NCBI RefSeq assembly: GCF_003990185.1
Contig: NZ_RZHF01000014.1
Span: 186,001-250,000 of the forward strand
Direction: 5' to 3'
Origin: Vreelandella nanhaiensis
Lineage (GTDB): Bacteria > Pseudomonadota > Gammaproteobacteria > Pseudomonadales > Halomonadaceae
DNA length: 64,000 nt
Part shown: piece by piece, positions 49,774 to 61,472 of the stretch
How the letters are laid out: each line of letters opens with the position of its first letter
Numbering within the stretch: position 1 is the stretch's first letter
The notes under the pieces: generated by a model
Database searches by the model: none
What the model was told of the DNA's origin: nothing
Seen by the model: the letters and a program-made list of their open reading frames with translations, nothing else
Made by a program: the position numbers and the translations under genes

Positions 49774-50703
49774 TTACGTTTCCGCAGGCGCTTGCGTGTT
49801 TTCACCGTCCAGCCACTCTATCAGGCGGACAATATCATCAGATAGCGCTTGAGCCATTAAAATAAAGTCGGTTTCAAGCCGAGCCAGTGCGTCATCACCA
49901 TCATCGGCATGGTCCGCCTCTTCAATCAGGGCATCGCCAAAACGCAGCGATTTGAGCGCGAGATCGTCATGCAGTACAAAGCTTAGCCGTCCTTCAAGAC
50001 TCATGGCGAGTTTGCTCGCCTGGCGTCCGCTTTCCAGCAACTGTTGGATTTCATCGCTATCAAGATCCACCTGGCGGGCGCGAAGTACGCCATCGTCGCC
50101 CTTGGCCTTGAGCTCTACCTGGTCGCCCAGCTGTAGATCGGCAGGGCGGCTGGCAGGGTCGCCAAGCCAGGTCGTCATGGCACGAATGGGTAGTGTCTGT
50201 GATGACAAGGGCGTGGCTTTCAGGCTGCCCAGGGTTTCGCGCAATAGATCCAACACGTCTTCAGCGCGAGTGCGCGAGCTTGCGTTAATACCAATCAGAT
50301 GACGCCGCGTGTCCCACCAGAGATCGATTTTCTGACTGCGAACAAACGCGCGAGGAAGCAGCTCTTCGGTTATCTGCTCTTTTAACGCGGTTTTCTCTTT
50401 GCGCGTTACCTTGCGGCCTTCGCGGGCCTCGATATCGGCAACCTGTTCATCAACCTCTTCTTTGACGACCGAGGCTGGCAGCAGGCGCTCCTGGCGCAGC
50501 ACCGAAAGAAGCCGGTGGCCTTGAATCTCATGCAGCAGTTGGCCGCCGCCCAGACGACCAGCGGGGGCGGTCCAGCCCAAGCGACGAGCATCCGCCGTGC
50601 CCAGCGGTTTGGCTGCATGTGTCTCGAGGGCATCGGCGAGCATTGTGCTGTCAAGCTCGGGGGCGCCATGAAGGCGATATAAATGCAGGTGCTTAAACCA
50701 CAT
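49774..50703 (-). CDS. rdgC: Recombination-associated protein RdgC
   Basis: The protein has 309 residues. RdgC is a ring-shaped dimer that coats double-stranded DNA and restrains RecA; it is found in the nucleoid. The N-terminus MWFKHLHLYRLH and blocks such as WTAPAGRLGG, LLPASVVKEEVDE and AFVRSQKIDLWWDTRRHLI match the family. The ATG at 50703 is chosen by family start; a longer frame runs 10 codons upstream. It is divergent from the thioesterase gene. Confidence 0.95.
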   Translation of the reverse strand: MWFKHLHLYRLHGAPELDSTMLADALETHAAKPLGTADARRLGWTAPAGRLGGGQLLHEIQGHRLLSVLRQERLLPASVVKEEVDEQVADIEAREGRKVTRKEKTALKEQITEELLPRAFVRSQKIDLWWDTRRHLIGINASSRTRAEDVLDLLRETLGSLKATPLSSQTLPIRAMTTWLGDPASRPADLQLGDQVELKAKGDDGVLRARQVDLDSDEIQQLLESGRQASKLAMSLEGRLSFVLHDDLALKSLRFGDALIEEADHADDGDDALARLETDFILMAQALSDDIVRLIEWLDGENTQAPAET

Positions 50704-50873
50704 GTCACCAGTCCTATTAAAAAGGTGGCACATTATGTCGAAAGCGTGGCATTCCTGCCAGCTCCTTACCGGGTATGAGTTTATTGCATGTGTTTTAAAC
50801 TTGTGTTTGATTTGGTGTGAGGCAGGCTGGTCCGCTATCGTCAGTCAGGCTTTTCTATTTAAAAGGAGATGAT

Positions 50874-51308
50874 ATGTCAGCATCGCTTTCCCGTGTTGAA
50901 TTACGCGTTCGTGGTTATCATTTGGATGGCTACCGCCACGTCAATAACGCTCGCTACCTTGAGTTTATGGAGGAGGGGCGCTGGGCATTTTTTGATGATC
51001 ACCCTAGGTTAATGAATGAGCTTCATCAGGCAGGTCGCGCGTTTGTGGTCGTCAACCTCAATATCGACTACTGCGCCGCCGCCGGGCACGGCGATGATCT
51101 TTACGTACTCACCGGCATGGTAGACGTTGGTGAGCGCAGCGCACTTTGCCACCACAGAATATATCGAAGCGATGGCGTATTGATTGCGCAGGCAGATCTT
51201 ACCTTTGTGCTACTTGATATGAAGGCCAACAAGGCCATGGCGATCGAAGGGGAGCTTAAAGAGACGCTTGGCCGTCTGGTCGTTACCAGAGAGCAATTTG
51301 CGGCTTAA
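50874..51308 (+). CDS. Hotdog-fold acyl-CoA thioesterase (YbgC/FadM-like)
   Basis: The protein has 144 residues. The single hotdog domain has the catalytic pattern DGYRHVNNARYLEFMEEGR (Asp18, His22, Asn24/25, Tyr28) of 4HBT thioesterases, which hydrolyse acyl-CoA. AAAAGGAG precedes the ATG at 50874. The substrate length is unknown. It is followed by a hairpin before gyrA, and divergent from rdgC. Confidence 0.85.
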   Translation: MSASLSRVELRVRGYHLDGYRHVNNARYLEFMEEGRWAFFDDHPRLMNELHQAGRAFVVVNLNIDYCAAAGHGDDLYVLTGMVDVGERSALCHHRIYRSDGVLIAQADLTFVLLDMKANKAMAIEGELKETLGRLVVTREQFAA

Positions 51309-51376
51309 TGATCAATGGTGGTGTACCTGGCTGCCCTTGCTGCTGATGCAGTGGTATGATGTAGCAGTATCTGCGC

Positions 51377-51410
51377 ACCGCCTTGTGGTTCTACTAAAAG
51401 GCGGTATTTT
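51377..51410 (+). terminator. Terminator or attenuator upstream of gyrA
   Basis: An ACCGCCTT/AAGGCGGT stem with a 13-base loop and ATTTT beyond lies between the thioesterase stop and the gyrA start. Confidence 0.6.
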
Positions 51411-51461
51411 AAGCGCTTTCAACTCTCGCAGTGCCAATGCAGTGCAAAGGATCTGACTTTC

Positions 51462-54167
51462 ATGGGTGACATCGCCAGAGAAATCTTGCCCGTCAATATT
51501 GAAGACGAGCTTAAGCAGTCGTACCTCGACTATGCGATGAGTGTCATTATCGGCCGCGCGCTACCCGATGTGCGTGACGGTTTGAAACCTGTTCACCGGC
51601 GTGTGCTGTTTGCCATGCATGAACTGGGTAATGACTGGAATAAACCGTACAAGAAATCGGCGCGTGTTGTCGGCGATGTCATCGGTAAATATCACCCGCA
51701 TGGTGATAGCGCGGTTTATGACACTATCGTACGGATGGCGCAGCATTTCTCGATGCGCCACGTTCTGGTCGACGGCCAGGGGAACTTTGGTTCTATCGAC
51801 GGCGATAATGCTGCCGCCATGCGTTACACCGAGGTGCGCATGTCGCGCCTGGCGCATGAGCTGCTCGCGGATCTTGAAAAGGATACCGTGGATTGGGTCG
51901 ATAACTACGACGGCACCGAACGCATCCCTGCCGTATTGCCGACTAAAGTGCCCAACCTGCTGATCAATGGCTCGTCGGGTATTGCTGTGGGTATGGCAAC
52001 CAACATTCCGCCGCACAATATGCGCGAAGTTATCGACGGCTGTTTAGCGCTGATCGATGACTACACGCTGACGGTGGATGATTTGATGCATTACATCCCC
52101 GGGCCTGATTTTCCTACCGCCGGCATCATTAATGGCCGTGCGGGCATTTTAGATGCTTACCGCACTGGGCGTGGACGCATCTATGTGCGCGCCAGGCATA
52201 CCATTGAGCATCATGACAAGACCGGTCGTGACCATATCATCATTACTGAGCTGCCTTATCAGGTGAACAAGGCGCGCCTGATTGAGAAAATTGCTGAGCT
52301 GGTCAAAGAGAAGAAAATCGAAGGCATCGCCGAGCTGCGCGACGAATCCGATAAAGACGGCTTGCGTATCGTGATCGAGATTAAGCGTGGCGAGTCGGGT
52401 GAGGTAGTCGTTAATAACCTGTTTGCCCAGACGCAGCTGCAAAACGTGTTTGGTATCAACATGGTGGCGCTGGAAAATGGCCAGCCACGCACGTTGAATC
52501 TCAAGGAGATGCTTGAGGCCTTCATTCGTCACCGCCGTGAGGTGGTGACGCGGCGGACGCTGTTCGAGCTCAAGAAAGCCCGTGAGCGTGGCCACCTTCT
52601 AGAAGGCTTGGCGGTCGCTATCTCGAATATTGATGACATCATTGAGTTGATCAAGGCCTCACCGAGCGCCGCGGAAGCCAAAGAAAAGTTGCTGGCGAAA
52701 ACATGGCAGCCTGGTCAGGTAACTGCCATGCTCGAAAGAGCGGGCGCGACATCCTGCAAGCCAGAAGAGCTTGATGAGCACTTCGGCCTGAATCCTTCTG
52801 CCACCGAATATCGCCTGTCGCCTGCTCAAGCCCAGGCGATTCTTGAGCTTCGCCTGCATCGCCTGACCGGCCTTGAAACGGAAAAGCTGCTTAACGAATA
52901 CCTGGCGATTCTTGAAAAAATCGCTGAGCTGACCGAAATTCTTGCCTCGGCTGACCGGCTGATGGAAGTAATCCGCGAAGAACTGCACGCGGTACGTGAT
53001 CAGTTTGGTAATGATCGTCGCACGGAAATTCAGGCAAGCCATCTGGATCTTTCCATTGAAGATCTGATCGCCGAAGAGGATATGGTGGTTACCGTATCGC
53101 GCTCTGGCTATGCGAAAACCCAGCCGCTCTCTGATTACCAGGCTCAGCGACGTGGTGGTCGTGGCAAGTCAGCTACGTCCATGAAAGATGAAGATGTGAT
53201 TGAGCATTTGCTGGTGGCTTCAACCCATGACACCGTGTTGCTGTTCTCCAACCGCGGCAAAGTGTATTGGCTGAAGGTTTATGAGATGCCGGCGGCTAGC
53301 CGTGGTTCACGTGGCAAGCCGCTTGTGAATATGTTGCCGCTTGAAGAGGGCGAGTCGGTTAACGCCATCTTGCCGGTGCGCGATTACGATCCCGAGCATT
53401 ACATCTTCTTTGCCACTGCTAACGGTACGGTGAAGCGTACCAGCCTTGAGCAGTTCTCGCGGCCGCGTAGCGTGGGTCTTATCGCTATCGACCTGGAAGA
53501 GGGCGACCGCCTGGTGGGCGCGGCGATTACCTCCGGGTCTGATCATGCCATGCTGCTTTCTTCAAATGGCAAGGCGATCCGCTTTGAAGAGGCCAATGTA
53601 CGGGCCATGGGCCGAACTGCCCGTGGTGTGCGGGGTATGCGTCTGGCGGACGACTGTGAAGTCATCAGCCTGATCATTCCCAAGAGCCAGCAGATTGATG
53701 CTGAAGCCGATGTAGATGTTGAAGGCGTCGAAGAAAATATCGCCGAAAGTACCCAGTCCGAAGGGCAGATTTACATTCTTACCGCTAGCGAAAATGGGTA
53801 TGGCAAGCGTACGCGCCTGGAAGAGTTCCCGCTGCGTGGGCGGGGTGGTCAGGGTGTTATTGCCATGCAAACCAGCGAGCGTAATGGTTCGCTAGTAGCT
53901 GCCATGCAGGTCTACGACAGCGATGAAATGATGCTGATTACCGATCGGGGCACGTTGGTACGTACACGCGTTGAGGAAGTATCAACAACTTCCCGTAATA
54001 CCCAGGGCGTCATGCTGATCCGTCTGGGTAAAGAAGAAAAACTGGTTAAAACTGTTCGTGTGGACGAGCCTGCCGACAGTGAGTTGGATGCACTGGATGA
54101 GCCGGGCGAGGCCGGTAACACAAGCGATAATGCACAGGATACTGGGGCTGATGACGCGTCACTATAA
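51462..54167 (+). CDS. gyrA: DNA gyrase subunit A
   Basis: The 901-residue breakage-reunion subunit of gyrase introduces negative supercoils. Active-site Tyr122 is present ([12 protein letters not shown]), and the quinolone region reads [13 protein letters not shown] with Ser83 and Asp87, the sensitive form. A GyrA-box-like QRRGGRG precedes the C-terminal beta-pinwheel, and the tail is acidic. It is the first gene of a run through serC, pheA, tyrA/aroA, cmk and rpsA; the serC start lies inside its last 17 bp. Confidence 0.98.
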   Translation: MGDIAREILPVNIEDELKQSYLDYAMSVIIGRALPDVRDGLKPVHRRVLFAMHELGNDWNKPYKKSARVVGDVIGKYHPHGDSAVYDTIVRMAQHFSMRHVLVDGQGNFGSIDGDNAAAMRYTEVRMSRLAHELLADLEKDTVDWVDNYDGTERIPAVLPTKVPNLLINGSSGIAVGMATNIPPHNMREVIDGCLALIDDYTLTVDDLMHYIPGPDFPTAGIINGRAGILDAYRTGRGRIYVRARHTIEHHDKTGRDHIIITELPYQVNKARLIEKIAELVKEKKIEGIAELRDESDKDGLRIVIEIKRGESGEVVVNNLFAQTQLQNVFGINMVALENGQPRTLNLKEMLEAFIRHRREVVTRRTLFELKKARERGHLLEGLAVAISNIDDIIELIKASPSAAEAKEKLLAKTWQPGQVTAMLERAGATSCKPEELDEHFGLNPSATEYRLSPAQAQAILELRLHRLTGLETEKLLNEYLAILEKIAELTEILASADRLMEVIREELHAVRDQFGNDRRTEIQASHLDLSIEDLIAEEDMVVTVSRSGYAKTQPLSDYQAQRRGGRGKSATSMKDEDVIEHLLVASTHDTVLLFSNRGKVYWLKVYEMPAASRGSRGKPLVNMLPLEEGESVNAILPVRDYDPEHYIFFATANGTVKRTSLEQFSRPRSVGLIAIDLEEGDRLVGAAITSGSDHAMLLSSNGKAIRFEEANVRAMGRTARGVRGMRLADDCEVISLIIPKSQQIDAEADVDVEGVEENIAESTQSEGQIYILTASENGYGKRTRLEEFPLRGRGGQGVIAMQTSERNGSLVAAMQVYDSDEMMLITDRGTLVRTRVEEVSTTSRNTQGVMLIRLGKEEKLVKTVRVDEPADSELDALDEPGEAGNTSDNAQDTGADDASL

Positions 54168-55254
54168 CTTTTGTGCAGGGCCTGCGGCCCTGCCCGTTGC
54201 GGTGCTCGAAAGGGCCCGCAACGAGCTGGTGGATTATCAGGGGCGTGGCTTATCTGTCATGGAGATGAGCCACAGAAGCGATGAGTTTGTGGCGATTGCC
54301 GAGCAGGCTGAAGCGGATTTTCGCAAGCTGCTGGGCGTTCCTGACAACTATCGAGTACTGTTTTTGCAAGGCGGGGCCAGCATGCAGTTTGCCATGCTGC
54401 CCATGAACCTGCTTGGCCAGGGTGGTAGTGCCAACTTTATCCAAACGGGTATTTGGGGCAAAAAAGCCTTGAGCGAAGCCAAGCGGCTCGGTTATGCATG
54501 CCATGTGGCCGGTAGCAGCGAGCCCAATGGGCATACAGCCGTACCCGGGCAGGATTCGTTAGAGATCAGTAGCGACGCCGCTTATTTGCACTACACCTCG
54601 AACGAGACGATTGGCGGTCTGGAGTTTGACTATACGCCGCATAAGGAGCGCTCAGACGGTGTGAGTGTACCCTTGGTGTGCGACATGTCCTCCAATATTC
54701 TCTCCAAGCCTATCGATGTTGCCGATTTTGGCATTATTTATGCGGGCGCGCAGAAGAATATTGGACCTGCAGGTTTGACACTGGTGGTAGTGCGCGATGA
54801 CCTGCTAGGGCATGGCAAGCCGAATATTCCCTCGCTGTTTGATTATCAGCTGCTGGCCGAGGCCGGTTCCATGGTCAACACGCCGCCAACCTATGCCTGG
54901 TACCTGGCAGGACTTGTTTTTCAGTGGCTGCGCGATGATATCGGCGGCCTGACGGCGATGGATGCTATCAATCAGCGTAAGGCGGAAATACTTTATCGCG
55001 CAATTGATGCAAGCGATTTCTACAGCAATCCTATCGCGATGGCTAACCGTTCGCGCATGAACGTGCCTTTTGTGTTGGCTGATTCGGCGCTTGATAAAGC
55101 GTTTTTGCAGGAAGCCGAGCAGGCGGGTCTTCTAAACTTGAAAGGGCACCGAAGTGTTGGCGGCATGCGTGCCAGTTTGTACAACGCCGTGCCCGAAGAG
55201 GCGGTAGAAGCCTTGGTAGCTTTCATGGCAGATTTTGAACAACGAAGAGGCTAA
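54151..55254 (+). CDS. serC: Phosphoserine aminotransferase
   Basis: The 367-residue PLP enzyme transaminates 3-phosphohydroxypyruvate in serine synthesis, and a related step in pyridoxal synthesis. The N-terminus [15 protein letters not shown] is typical. The PLP lysine is Lys202 ([11 protein letters not shown]). The ATG at 54151 overlaps gyrA by 17 bp. The longer open frame to 54058 lies wholly inside gyrA and is rejected. Confidence 0.97.
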   Translation: MTRHYNFCAGPAALPVAVLERARNELVDYQGRGLSVMEMSHRSDEFVAIAEQAEADFRKLLGVPDNYRVLFLQGGASMQFAMLPMNLLGQGGSANFIQTGIWGKKALSEAKRLGYACHVAGSSEPNGHTAVPGQDSLEISSDAAYLHYTSNETIGGLEFDYTPHKERSDGVSVPLVCDMSSNILSKPIDVADFGIIYAGAQKNIGPAGLTLVVVRDDLLGHGKPNIPSLFDYQLLAEAGSMVNTPPTYAWYLAGLVFQWLRDDIGGLTAMDAINQRKAEILYRAIDASDFYSNPIAMANRSRMNVPFVLADSALDKAFLQEAEQAGLLNLKGHRSVGGMRASLYNAVPEEAVEALVAFMADFEQRRG

Positions 55255-55259
55255 CTCTC

Positions 55260-56351
55260 ATGTCCGACTCGTCAATCAATCTGGACGAGCTGCGCCAGCG
55301 TATCGATCAACTCGATGGTGATATTCTTCGCCTGATTAGTGAACGTGCCGCCTGCGCGCAGAAAGTGGCTCACGTAAAACTTGCCCACGATAAGGATGCG
55401 GTATTTTACCGGCCTGAGCGTGAAGCGCAGGTGTTGCGGCGTATCATGTCATTAAATGAGGGGCCGCTGGACTCTGAAGAGATGGCACGGCTTTTCCGTG
55501 AAATCATGTCAGCCTGCCTGGCACTTGAGCAGCCGATCAAAGTGGCTTACCTGGGGCCAGAAGGTACCTTTACCCAGCAGGCCGCATTGAAGCACTTTGG
55601 TGAAAGCGCCATCAGCCTGCCGATGGCGGCTATTGACGAGGTCTTCCGTGAAGTAGAGGCTGGTGCCGTCAACTATGGTGTGGTGCCGGTTGAGAACTCA
55701 ACGGAGGGCGTTGTCAATCACACCCTCGACACCTTTATGGACTCGTCTATCCATATCTGCGGTGAAGTCGTTTTGCGCATTCATCACCATTTGCTGATTA
55801 GTGATACGACGCGGCGTGACAAGATATCCCGTATCTATTCGCACCCCCAATCTTTTGGGCAGTGCCGCAAATGGTTGGATGCTCATTATCCTCACGCTGA
55901 GCGGGTACCCGTATCGTCGAATGCCGAAGCTGCCAAGCTGGTTAAAACTGAGTGGCACAGTGCTGCCATCGCGGGCGATATGGCGGCCAAGCTTTATGGT
56001 CTTGAACGTGTAGCTGACAAGATTGAGGACCGGCCGGATAATTCGACCCGATTTTTGATCATCGGGAGTCATCAGGTGCCTATGGCCGGTGAGGATAAGA
56101 CCTCTATCGTCGTGGCCATGCGCAACCAGCCAGGCGCTCTGCACGATTTATTAGAGCCCTTTCATCGCCACAAGATTGATCTGACTCGTATTGAAACGCG
56201 GCCATCGCGTACTGGTGTATGGAACTATGTGTTCTTTATTGATTTTAAAGGGCATGTGGATGAGCCGCGGGTAGCTGCTGTACTTGATGAAGTCAGATTA
56301 CGGGCATCCGAGCTACGCGTCTTGGGTTCTTACCCGCAAGGCGTGCTGTGA
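55260..56351 (+). CDS. pheA: Chorismate mutase / prephenate dehydratase (P-protein)
   Basis: The 363-residue bifunctional enzyme makes phenylpyruvate from chorismate for phenylalanine. The N-terminal AroQ chorismate mutase (LDELRQRIDQLDGDILRLI) is followed by prephenate dehydratase (YLGPEGTFTQQAALKHF, the catalytic Thr stretch DNSTRFLIIG) and a C-terminal ACT domain (GALHDLLEPFHRHKIDLT) for feedback by phenylalanine. It is 5 bp after serC and its stop overlaps the next start. Confidence 0.97.
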   Translation: MSDSSINLDELRQRIDQLDGDILRLISERAACAQKVAHVKLAHDKDAVFYRPEREAQVLRRIMSLNEGPLDSEEMARLFREIMSACLALEQPIKVAYLGPEGTFTQQAALKHFGESAISLPMAAIDEVFREVEAGAVNYGVVPVENSTEGVVNHTLDTFMDSSIHICGEVVLRIHHHLLISDTTRRDKISRIYSHPQSFGQCRKWLDAHYPHAERVPVSSNAEAAKLVKTEWHSAAIAGDMAAKLYGLERVADKIEDRPDNSTRFLIIGSHQVPMAGEDKTSIVVAMRNQPGALHDLLEPFHRHKIDLTRIETRPSRTGVWNYVFFIDFKGHVDEPRVAAVLDEVRLRASELRVLGSYPQGVL

Positions 56352-58636
56352 AGGCTATGCATTTATCGGCAGGTAGATCTTTTTCATGTGCTGAGCAGCG
56401 GCTGGTAATTATCGGGTTGGGCTTGATCGGTGGCTCGTTAGCGGCAGCGCTGCGCGCATCGGGGTTCAAGGGCGTCATTGCTGCCTGTGATCTTGATCAG
56501 GATGAAATCAACCGCGGCATTGAAATGGGCCTGATTGATGAAGGCGGCAAGGACATTGCTACTCAATTGGTAGATGCCTCCATGGTAGTGCTCGCGGTAC
56601 CCGTGCTGGCCATGGAGCCCGTAATGGCGGCGCTGGCAGAGGCGCTTCCGCGTGCGGCGAGTCATGTCGTCCTAACCGATGTAGGCAGTACTAAAGCCAC
56701 TATTCGTTCATGCGCGGTACGTGTGTTTGGGGAAGTACCGCCCAATATGGTGCTGGGACATCCAATTGCCGGGTCGGAAAAAAGTGGCGTTGCAGCCGCT
56801 AATCCCGAACTTTATGTCCATCATCGCGTTATTTTGACGCCCGAGCCGAATGTCAACCCTGACGCTCTGGCGCGCGTACGCGCATTGTGGCAAGTCTGTG
56901 GCGCTGACGTACTCGAAATGGACGTTGAACGCCATGACCAAGTGCTTGCGCGTACCAGCCATTTGCCTCATCTACTGGCCTTTTCGCTAGTGGATACGTT
57001 AGCCCGCCAGGACGAGCGTCTTGAGATTTTCCGTTATGCTGCAGGTGGGTTTCGTGATTTTACACGCATCGCAGGCAGTGATCCGGTGATGTGGCGAGAT
57101 ATCTTTATTGCCAATCGCCATGCTGTTTTGGCGTCGCTAGATGACTTTGAGGCAGGGCTTGCCCGGTTACGGCAAGCTGTTGAAAGTGGTGACAGCGATA
57201 CGCTTATTGCCACCTTTGACCGTGCAAGCCATGCGCGGCATTACTTTGATACGTTATTGAATAAAACCAGCTACCAAGCGGAATACAATATGCAACCACA
57301 GGGTAAGGTGACCTATCGAGTACATTCAGGCGGCCAAGCGAAAGGACGCATACGTGTGCCGGGCGATAAATCCATGTCGCACCGCTCTATCATGCTGGGC
57401 GCGCTTGCCGAAGGTGTCACTGAGGTAAAGGGCTTCCTGGAAGGTGAAGACAGTCTGGCTACGTTGCAAGCGTTCCGTGAAATGGGTGTTGCCATTGAGG
57501 GGCCGCATCAAGGCCGTGTCACTATCCATGGGGTAGGAATGCAGGGTTTGAAGGCGCCGGCAGGGCCGCTCTATGTGGGTAACTCCGGCACCGCCATGCG
57601 TCTTTTTGCAGGACTACTGGCCGGGCAGGCATTTGATAGCGAGCTCACTGGTGATGAGTCGCTGACCAAGCGCCCCATGGCGCGAGTGGCAGACCCGCTT
57701 CGCCTGATGGGGGCAACGATTGAGACCGCGGAAGGCGGGCGCCCGCCTTTGAAAATCAAGGGTGGCGCCGCGCTTAAGGGCATTTTTTACGATATGCCCA
57801 TGGCCAGCGCCCAAGTCAAGTCCTGCCTGCTGCTGGCAGGCCTCTACGCGCAGGGCGAGACACGTGTGCGTGAACCGGCGCCGACCCGAGATCATACCGA
57901 ACGCATGCTCAATGGGTTTGGCTATACGGTTTCGCGTGAAGGTGATACTTGCTGGCTGCAGGGCGGTGGCAAGTTGACGGCTGGCCCTATCGATGTGCCT
58001 TCAGATATCTCCTCGGCAACCTTTTTCCTGGTGGCTGCTGCCATCACACCAGGCGCCGATATTATGCTGGAGCACGTGGGTATTAATCCAACCCGCATTG
58101 GAGTCATCAATATTCTGACACTGATGGGTGCTGATCTGATACTTGAAAACGAGCGTGAAGTAGGCGGCGAACCGGTTGCTGATATCCGTATCCGTTATGC
58201 GCCGCTTAAAGGAATCGATATCCCTGTTGATCAGGTGCCCCTGGCAATTGATGAATTTCCCGCGCTATTTATTGCTGCTGCTAATGCGTCAGGCACAACG
58301 CGTCTGCGTGGTGCCGAAGAACTGCGTGTAAAAGAGTCTGATCGCATTCAGGCCATGGCTGATGGGCTTGCCGTACTGGGCGTTGAGCATACTGTGGTTG
58401 AAGATGGTGTCGACATTGTGGGTAACGGTAATGCTGATGCGCCTAGCTACGGCGGTGGGCGCGTTGATAGTCTGGGTGATCACCGGATTGCCATGGCGTT
58501 TACCATTGCTTCGCTGCGCGCCAGTGACGATATCGTCATTGACGACTGTGCCAACGTAGCTACTTCGTTCCCAAGCTTTGTCGATCTTGCTAATAAAATC
58601 GGTATGCACATAAGAGTGGAGAGCAGGCATGACTGA
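56348..58636 (+). CDS. tyrA-aroA: Fused prephenate dehydrogenase / EPSP synthase
   Basis: The 762-residue fusion has an N-terminal TyrA domain with the Rossmann stretch [15 protein letters not shown] (residues 21-35) that oxidises prephenate or arogenate towards tyrosine. From about residue 318 follows a full AroA (5-enolpyruvylshikimate-3-phosphate synthase) domain with [31 protein letters not shown] and [19 protein letters not shown] motifs. The start is GTG at 56348 (4-bp GTGA overlap with pheA), or ATG at 56357. The fusion is known from pseudomonads and relatives. Pseudomonads usually have hisC between pheA and this gene; it is absent here. Confidence 0.95.
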   Translation: MKAMHLSAGRSFSCAEQRLVIIGLGLIGGSLAAALRASGFKGVIAACDLDQDEINRGIEMGLIDEGGKDIATQLVDASMVVLAVPVLAMEPVMAALAEALPRAASHVVLTDVGSTKATIRSCAVRVFGEVPPNMVLGHPIAGSEKSGVAAANPELYVHHRVILTPEPNVNPDALARVRALWQVCGADVLEMDVERHDQVLARTSHLPHLLAFSLVDTLARQDERLEIFRYAAGGFRDFTRIAGSDPVMWRDIFIANRHAVLASLDDFEAGLARLRQAVESGDSDTLIATFDRASHARHYFDTLLNKTSYQAEYNMQPQGKVTYRVHSGGQAKGRIRVPGDKSMSHRSIMLGALAEGVTEVKGFLEGEDSLATLQAFREMGVAIEGPHQGRVTIHGVGMQGLKAPAGPLYVGNSGTAMRLFAGLLAGQAFDSELTGDESLTKRPMARVADPLRLMGATIETAEGGRPPLKIKGGAALKGIFYDMPMASAQVKSCLLLAGLYAQGETRVREPAPTRDHTERMLNGFGYTVSREGDTCWLQGGGKLTAGPIDVPSDISSATFFLVAAAITPGADIMLEHVGINPTRIGVINILTLMGADLILENEREVGGEPVADIRIRYAPLKGIDIPVDQVPLAIDEFPALFIAAANASGTTRLRGAEELRVKESDRIQAMADGLAVLGVEHTVVEDGVDIVGNGNADAPSYGGGRVDSLGDHRIAMAFTIASLRASDDIVIDDCANVATSFPSFVDLANKIGMHIRVESRHD

Positions 58637-59318
58637 CCGCATCCCTGTCTTGACGATTGATGGGCCTGGCGGCGCTGGGAAGGGTACGATTAGCGGCTTA
58701 CTGGCCGGGCGCTTGGGCTGGCATTTGCTCGACAGTGGTGCTCTTTATCGGTTAACGGCCGCTGCGGCCATCAAGCATGGCGTTGCTTTGAATGACGAGT
58801 CTGCTGTGGCCGCACTTGCTGGATCATTGGATGTAGCCTTTCCCGTTGAAGACGGTAAGACACGTACCCTCCTTGAGGGTGAAGAGGTCAGCCGGTTGAT
58901 TCGGACCGAGCAGATGGGTGAGCAGGCTTCCCAGATAGCTGCGCTGCCTGCAGTACGTACCGCCTTGCTCCAACGCCAGCGTGACTTCCGTCATGCACCC
59001 GGGTTGGTTGCTGATGGGCGCGATATGGGCACCGTCGTGTTTACCGATGCCCCGCTGAAGGTGTTTTTGACTGCGAGTGCCGAAGAGCGTGCGCGTCGTC
59101 GCCATCTTCAGTTGCAGGAAGCGGGTATGAATGCTAGTCTTTCGAGTCTTTTAAAGGAGATTCAGGCACGCGATGCACGCGACACGCAGCGCAGTGTGGC
59201 TCCTCTCAAGCCAGCAAATGATGCTATTACGCTTGATACCACGCGCCTGAGCATACCGGAAGTGGTTGAACGGCTGTCGGAACTGCTTGCCCAGAAAGGG
59301 CTTACTTCTGATACCTGA
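58629..59318 (+). CDS. cmk: Cytidylate kinase
   Basis: The protein has 229 residues. It phosphorylates CMP and dCMP with ATP. The P-loop [16 protein letters not shown] and the NMP-binding and lid regions ([23 protein letters not shown]) are intact. Its start overlaps the tyrA/aroA stop by 8 bp, as is common in the cmk-rpsA neighbourhood. rpsA follows 182 bp later, probably with its own promoter. Confidence 0.97.
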   Translation: MTDRIPVLTIDGPGGAGKGTISGLLAGRLGWHLLDSGALYRLTAAAAIKHGVALNDESAVAALAGSLDVAFPVEDGKTRTLLEGEEVSRLIRTEQMGEQASQIAALPAVRTALLQRQRDFRHAPGLVADGRDMGTVVFTDAPLKVFLTASAEERARRRHLQLQEAGMNASLSSLLKEIQARDARDTQRSVAPLKPANDAITLDTTRLSIPEVVERLSELLAQKGLTSDT

Positions 59319-59500
59319 TTCTCCCTTGCGGCGCTTTTGATGCGGCGTCACAACGTGGCAGGGCATTTTCTCACATCAGTGAGCCCGGTCAGGTTAAACC
59401 AGCGCTAACGCCCTCAAAGGCAGAGTTACATTAGGCCCGCACTTGCTGGTGGTGCGGAGAAGGCATTTATGCCTCAACAACGTAATTACGTAGGAACACC

Positions 59501-61183
59501 ATGAGCGAAAGCTTTGCTGAGCTGTTTGAACAGTCCCTTAACGACATCAACATGGAGCCGGGCGCTATTGTTGCGGCTCAAGTTGTCGATATTGACGGTG
59601 ACTGGGTTACCGTTAATGCTGGCCTGAAATCTGAAGGTCAAATTCCAGCCTCTCAATTCCGTGACGAGAACGGCGAACTTAACATTGCCATTGGCGATGA
59701 TGTTCACGTTGCGCTTGAAGCGGTTGAGGATGGTTTCGGTGAAACTCGTCTGTCCCGTGAAAAAGCCAAGCGTGCTGAAGCTTGGAAGATTCTGGAAGCA
59801 GCCTTCGAGAAAGACGAAATCATCAAGGGTGTTATCAACGGTAAGGTTAAAGGCGGCTTCACAGTCGAAGTTGACTCTATCCGTGCCTTCTTGCCAGGTT
59901 CTTTGGTTGACGTTCGTCCAGTTCGCGATACCGCGCACCTAGAAAACAAAGAGCTGGACTTTAAAGTCATCAAGCTTGATCCGAAGCGCAACAACGTGGT
60001 TGTTTCACGTCGTGCGGTTCTGGAAGCAGAGAACAGTGCCGAGCGCGAAGCGCTGCTGGCTACTCTGCAAGAAGGCCAGCAGATCAAAGGTATCGTTAAG
60101 AACCTGACAGACTACGGCGCTTTCGTAGACCTGGGCGGTGTTGACGGCCTGCTTCACATCACTGACATGGCGTGGAAGCGCATCAAACACCCCTCTGAAA
60201 TCGTTGCTGTTGGCGACGAAATCAACGTCAAGGTGCTGAAGTTCGACCGTGAGCGCAATCGCGTATCACTGGGTCTCAAGCAGCTGGGCGAAGATCCGTG
60301 GGTCAACATCAAAGAGCGTTACCCGGAAGGCATGAAAGTACACGCAGTCGTCACTAATCTGACTGACTACGGCTGCTTTGCTGAGCTGGAGGAAGGCGTT
60401 GAAGGCCTGGTTCACGTTTCTGAAATGGACTGGACCAACAAAAATATCCACCCGTCTAAAGTTGTCCAAGTGGGCGACGATGTCGACGTCATGGTGCTGG
60501 ATATCGACGAAGAGCGTCGTCGTATTTCTCTGGGTATCAAGCAGTGTACTGCTAACCCGTGGGAAACATTCAACGCTGAGTACAATAAGGGCGATCGCGT
60601 ATCAGGTACCATCAAGTCAATCACTGACTTCGGTATCTTTATCGGCCTTGAAGGTGGCATTGATGGTCTGGTTCACCTGTCCGATATTTCCTGGACAGAA
60701 ACCGGTGAAGAAGCCGTTCGTAACTTCAAGAAAGGCGACGAAGCGGAAGCGGTTATCCTCTCTATTGATCCCGAGCGTGAGCGTATCTCACTGGGCATCA
60801 AGCAGATGGATTCCGACCCGGTTGCTGAATACCTGTCTGTAAATGACAAGGGTAGTATCGTTACAGGTCGTGTTGTTGAAGTTGACGCAAAAGAAGCTCA
60901 AGTCGAACTGGCAACTGACGTTATCGCTATTCTTAAAGCGTCAGAAATCAGTGCTGACCGTGTTGAAGACGCACGTAACGTACTGAACGAAGGCGATAGC
61001 GTTGAAGCGCGTATTGTAAGCGTTGACCGTAAGAGCCGTCAGATTAGCCTTTCCATTAAAGCGAAAGAGCAAGACGATACTCGTCAGAATCTGAAGAAAC
61101 TGCGCGATCAAGAGCCTGAAGCAGCAAGTGGTGGTCCGACCACTATCGGTGACTTGATTAAACAGCAGATGGGCCAAGACTAA
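59501..61183 (+). CDS. rpsA: Ribosomal protein S1
   Basis: The 560-residue protein of the 30S subunit binds mRNA and promotes initiation. Six S1 (OB-fold) repeats are recognisable; the third to sixth carry the [61 protein letters not shown] style core, and the last is more divergent. Length is that of E. coli S1. The 182-bp leader upstream may hold the autoregulatory region. ihfB, which normally follows, is absent and a strong terminator comes instead. Confidence 0.98.
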   Translation: MSESFAELFEQSLNDINMEPGAIVAAQVVDIDGDWVTVNAGLKSEGQIPASQFRDENGELNIAIGDDVHVALEAVEDGFGETRLSREKAKRAEAWKILEAAFEKDEIIKGVINGKVKGGFTVEVDSIRAFLPGSLVDVRPVRDTAHLENKELDFKVIKLDPKRNNVVVSRRAVLEAENSAEREALLATLQEGQQIKGIVKNLTDYGAFVDLGGVDGLLHITDMAWKRIKHPSEIVAVGDEINVKVLKFDRERNRVSLGLKQLGEDPWVNIKERYPEGMKVHAVVTNLTDYGCFAELEEGVEGLVHVSEMDWTNKNIHPSKVVQVGDDVDVMVLDIDEERRRISLGIKQCTANPWETFNAEYNKGDRVSGTIKSITDFGIFIGLEGGIDGLVHLSDISWTETGEEAVRNFKKGDEAEAVILSIDPERERISLGIKQMDSDPVAEYLSVNDKGSIVTGRVVEVDAKEAQVELATDVIAILKASEISADRVEDARNVLNEGDSVEARIVSVDRKSRQISLSIKAKEQDDTRQNLKKLRDQEPEAASGGPTTIGDLIKQQMGQD

Positions 61184-61204
61184 TTTTTTAGTCGCAGGTT
61201 CTAT

Positions 61205-61236
61205 AAAACGCCGCCCTTAGGGGCGGCGTTTTTTTT
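61205..61236 (+). terminator. rpsA terminator
   Basis: An AAAACGCCGCCC/GGGCGGCGTTTT stem with a short loop and a run of at least seven Ts lies directly after rpsA. Confidence 0.95.
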
Positions 61237-61472
61237 GCTTTTAAATTAGATGGTCTTATTATGGGAGCGATATAAATCTTATGTTAACCCCGAATTGAAA
61301 TTTTAAATACTGGTTAAACAGTTAAAAAAATATTAGTAATTAAATGAAAGTTCACTAGACTATTGTCAATGAGTGCTTTTAAAGTAATAATAGCCACGCA
61401 TCCTGAACTAATGGGTATTGTGCTTGTCAATGCAGTATCTAGTAGGTAAATTTGAAGTATAAGGACTCCTCT

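Noticed and set aside
54058-54150. N-terminal extension of SerC
   Set aside because: It lies inside gyrA in another frame; SerC homologues begin at the ATG at 54151.
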